A stretch of DNA of 13,305 bases from Actinomycetota bacterium. GTDB taxonomy: Bacteria; Actinomycetota; Actinomycetes; Nanopelagicales; Nanopelagicaceae. The DNA lies in the NCBI GenBank assembly GCA_010028225.1, contig RGOY01000018.1:1-13305 (forward strand), read 5' to 3'. Position numbers and translations under genes: made by a program. Positions 11,924-13,305 of the stretch are shown piece after piece. The notes beneath the pieces are model-generated. The model saw only the letters and a program-made list of their open reading frames with translations. It was not told the DNA's origin and ran no database searches. Each line of letters opens with the position of its first letter. Position 1 is the stretch's first letter.

Positions 11924-13305
11924 GTGAGACAGCCTCTTGTGCTTGCTTTTGCAACATTTCTTACCCTTGTTGGGACTTTTTCGATGGGAGATGCTGGCGC
12001 AGACGAGGTAAAGGAAGTCAGAATCTCATTCTCAGGCACGCGCAGCGATAATTTACTTTTCTCATCACCGCCCAATTCAGCGATAGAAGCAAGCGGTGCA
12101 ATCGTAGTTTTACCTCCATGCAGTAAGGCAATCCAAAGAGACTGCATCGTCACTTTTCAATATGCGCTTGGAAACTCAAAGTGGAAGAGTGCGACATTCC
12201 TTGAGCCATTCCCTCTCGATTACAAGAATGTCAATGTCAGCGATGGTGTGCAGTGGACTCCGTTTAAGAGCACTGCGCTCATATCATCACTAGCAAACAC
12301 GAAGCGAAACCTTCCAGCAATGAGTCGAACGGGGATTTGGACTCTGAAAGATGCCCGGCATAAAGGCGGTACTGCTTATGCGCTTAGCCTACAAATTGCC
12401 GGGACCATGTTGGATTCTGAAGGCAATAGATCTCAGAGAGCAACGTGGAACCAAAACTTTACAGCTTCCATCTCGCCCATTTCTTACGGAGAACTCACTG
12501 CCGTCGACAAGAAAAATTTGATTACTCAAGAGGGTACAAAATGCCGAATGGTCGAAAGCAATCCAAATGGTTCAATAAGAGCATTTTGTGACACTCACTA
12601 CCCATACCCATCAAGTATTCGATTTAAAGTCGTCATGCGCCTGAATTCCACATTAGAGATCTTTAGCAGTGGAAAGTGGTTTGTTGGCCGGGTAGCTGGA
12701 GCCCTCATCACGGAACGACGAAACAAAGACTCGGTTGAAATTACTTTGGAAGGATCGCCTATTTCAATTGGAAGTGCTTACGTCGACCTATCGAAGGATC
12801 CTGCCTCTTATCGGTTGGCCAGTACTGCGTACCAGAAATATCTGAGTGTCTTCCAGCCTGGTTCCACCTGGACACCCGTCGATGAAGCACGATTTCTTGA
12901 GCCAACATTTGGCGGGTGGGGCTACGGCATAGACGATGTTGGTGCGATAGAGGCGTGGAGTGAGTTCGAGAAGTCTGTGCCTTTTGTCTTTGAGCGAGAA
13001 ATTGGTGAATGGCAAATTAAGAGCACAGAGCTGACCGAGGCAGACAAGAAGACTTTCGCCATCTGCGGCGATTTCGGATCCATCGCAGGCATTGTCTCAA
13101 CGAATGCCTTGATTGCGGATCCGCGCCCTCCCTTGTGGAATGAGGAGGAAGAAGCATTGAGTTATAAGTTTGCCTCACCCCACTTAAGAACCGATGGTTC
13201 GGTCAATAAAGGTTTCTATGGCCTGGCGATCAGCGAAAGACTTGCAGCCTGTCTCTGGAACAAGAAGGCACTTACTCCTCGAGCAGTCGTCACAATTGAG
13301 TCGCT
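11924..13305 (+). CDS. secreted protein of unknown family (partial, C-terminus outside window)
   Basis: This frame is open from GTG 11924 to the right edge (460 complete codons). It starts 14 nt after the UDP-glucose dehydrogenase stop, so the two are probably co-transcribed; a weak GGGA lies about 11 nt upstream. The N-terminus is a signal peptide (MRQPLVLAFATFLTLVGTFS, then an AGA|DE-type cleavage site near residue 26). The mature part has no further membrane segment in the visible region and is rich in Ser, Thr and aromatic residues, suggesting a beta-rich extracellular protein. Six cysteines occur as three near pairs: PPCSKAIQRDC, TKCRMVESNPNGSIRAFC, and the pair in AICGDFG and LAACLWN; they may form disulfides. 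A GGWGYGIDDVGAIEAW segment lies near residue 330. I do not recognise the family, and no enzymatic motif is evident. It may be a surface protein linked to the polymer locus, but position is the only argument. Confidence 0.85.
   Translation, partial: MRQPLVLAFATFLTLVGTFSMGDAGADEVKEVRISFSGTRSDNLLFSSPPNSAIEASGAIVVLPPCSKAIQRDCIVTFQYALGNSKWKSATFLEPFPLDYKNVNVSDGVQWTPFKSTALISSLANTKRNLPAMSRTGIWTLKDARHKGGTAYALSLQIAGTMLDSEGNRSQRATWNQNFTASISPISYGELTAVDKKNLITQEGTKCRMVESNPNGSIRAFCDTHYPYPSSIRFKVVMRLNSTLEIFSSGKWFVGRVAGALITERRNKDSVEITLEGSPISIGSAYVDLSKDPASYRLASTAYQKYLSVFQPGSTWTPVDEARFLEPTFGGWGYGIDDVGAIEAWSEFEKSVPFVFEREIGEWQIKSTELTEADKKTFAICGDFGSIAGIVSTNALIADPRPPLWNEEEEALSYKFASPHLRTDGSVNKGFYGLAISERLAACLWNKKALTPRAVVTIES

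Overview
The window is a gene-dense stretch of a bacterial chromosome, most likely from an actinobacterium. Evidence for this is a DUF3117 protein, an actinobacterial-type DapD, and a gene set (LOG, DUF3117, O-methyltransferase, htrA, with dapD nearby) that resembles the neighbourhood of Rv1201c-Rv1223 in Mycobacterium tuberculosis. The moderate G+C content (about half, judged by eye), very short intergenic gaps and overlapping genes suit a streamlined lineage such as the freshwater Nanopelagicales (acI). That placement is inference. No tRNA, rRNA, CRISPR array, insertion sequence or phage gene was seen, and no stretch over 300 bases lacks a gene.

Region 1 (1-4386, minus strand) reads from high to low coordinates: LOG phosphoribohydrolase, SRPBCC protein, a small sigma-region-4-like protein, DUF3117 protein, M17 leucyl aminopeptidase (pepA), O-methyltransferase, and the N-terminal part of an HtrA-type serine protease that runs off the left edge. 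Neighbours overlap or nearly abut, so they probably form one or two operons. pepA is split by a -1 frame change near its N-terminus, and its start codon lies inside a near-perfect 23-bp palindrome.

Region 2 (4423-5388, plus strand) is dapD, the tetrahydrodipicolinate N-succinyltransferase of the lysine/diaminopimelate pathway. Its stop codon shares the palindrome TTAA with the stop codon of the gene facing it.

Region 3 (5385-9388 minus; 9438 to the right edge plus) is a cell-envelope polysaccharide locus. On the minus strand are an ExoA-like family 2 glycosyltransferase, a Wzm/TagG-like ABC permease, its Wzt/TagH-like ATPase, and a secreted SpoIID/LytB-domain protein. Divergent from these are a LytR-CpsA-Psr (LCP) ligase, UDP-glucose 6-dehydrogenase, and an unrecognised secreted protein cut off by the right edge. 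Together they suggest synthesis of a uronic-acid-containing polymer, ABC export, and attachment to peptidoglycan. Three genes here and at dapD have a TANNNT -10 element 6-7 nt before the start codon, the layout of leaderless transcription.

The points most worth checking are the pepA frame change and palindrome, an apparent in-frame loss of a conserved LCP segment, the altered metal-site motif in the methyltransferase, and the uncharacterised cysteine-paired secreted protein.
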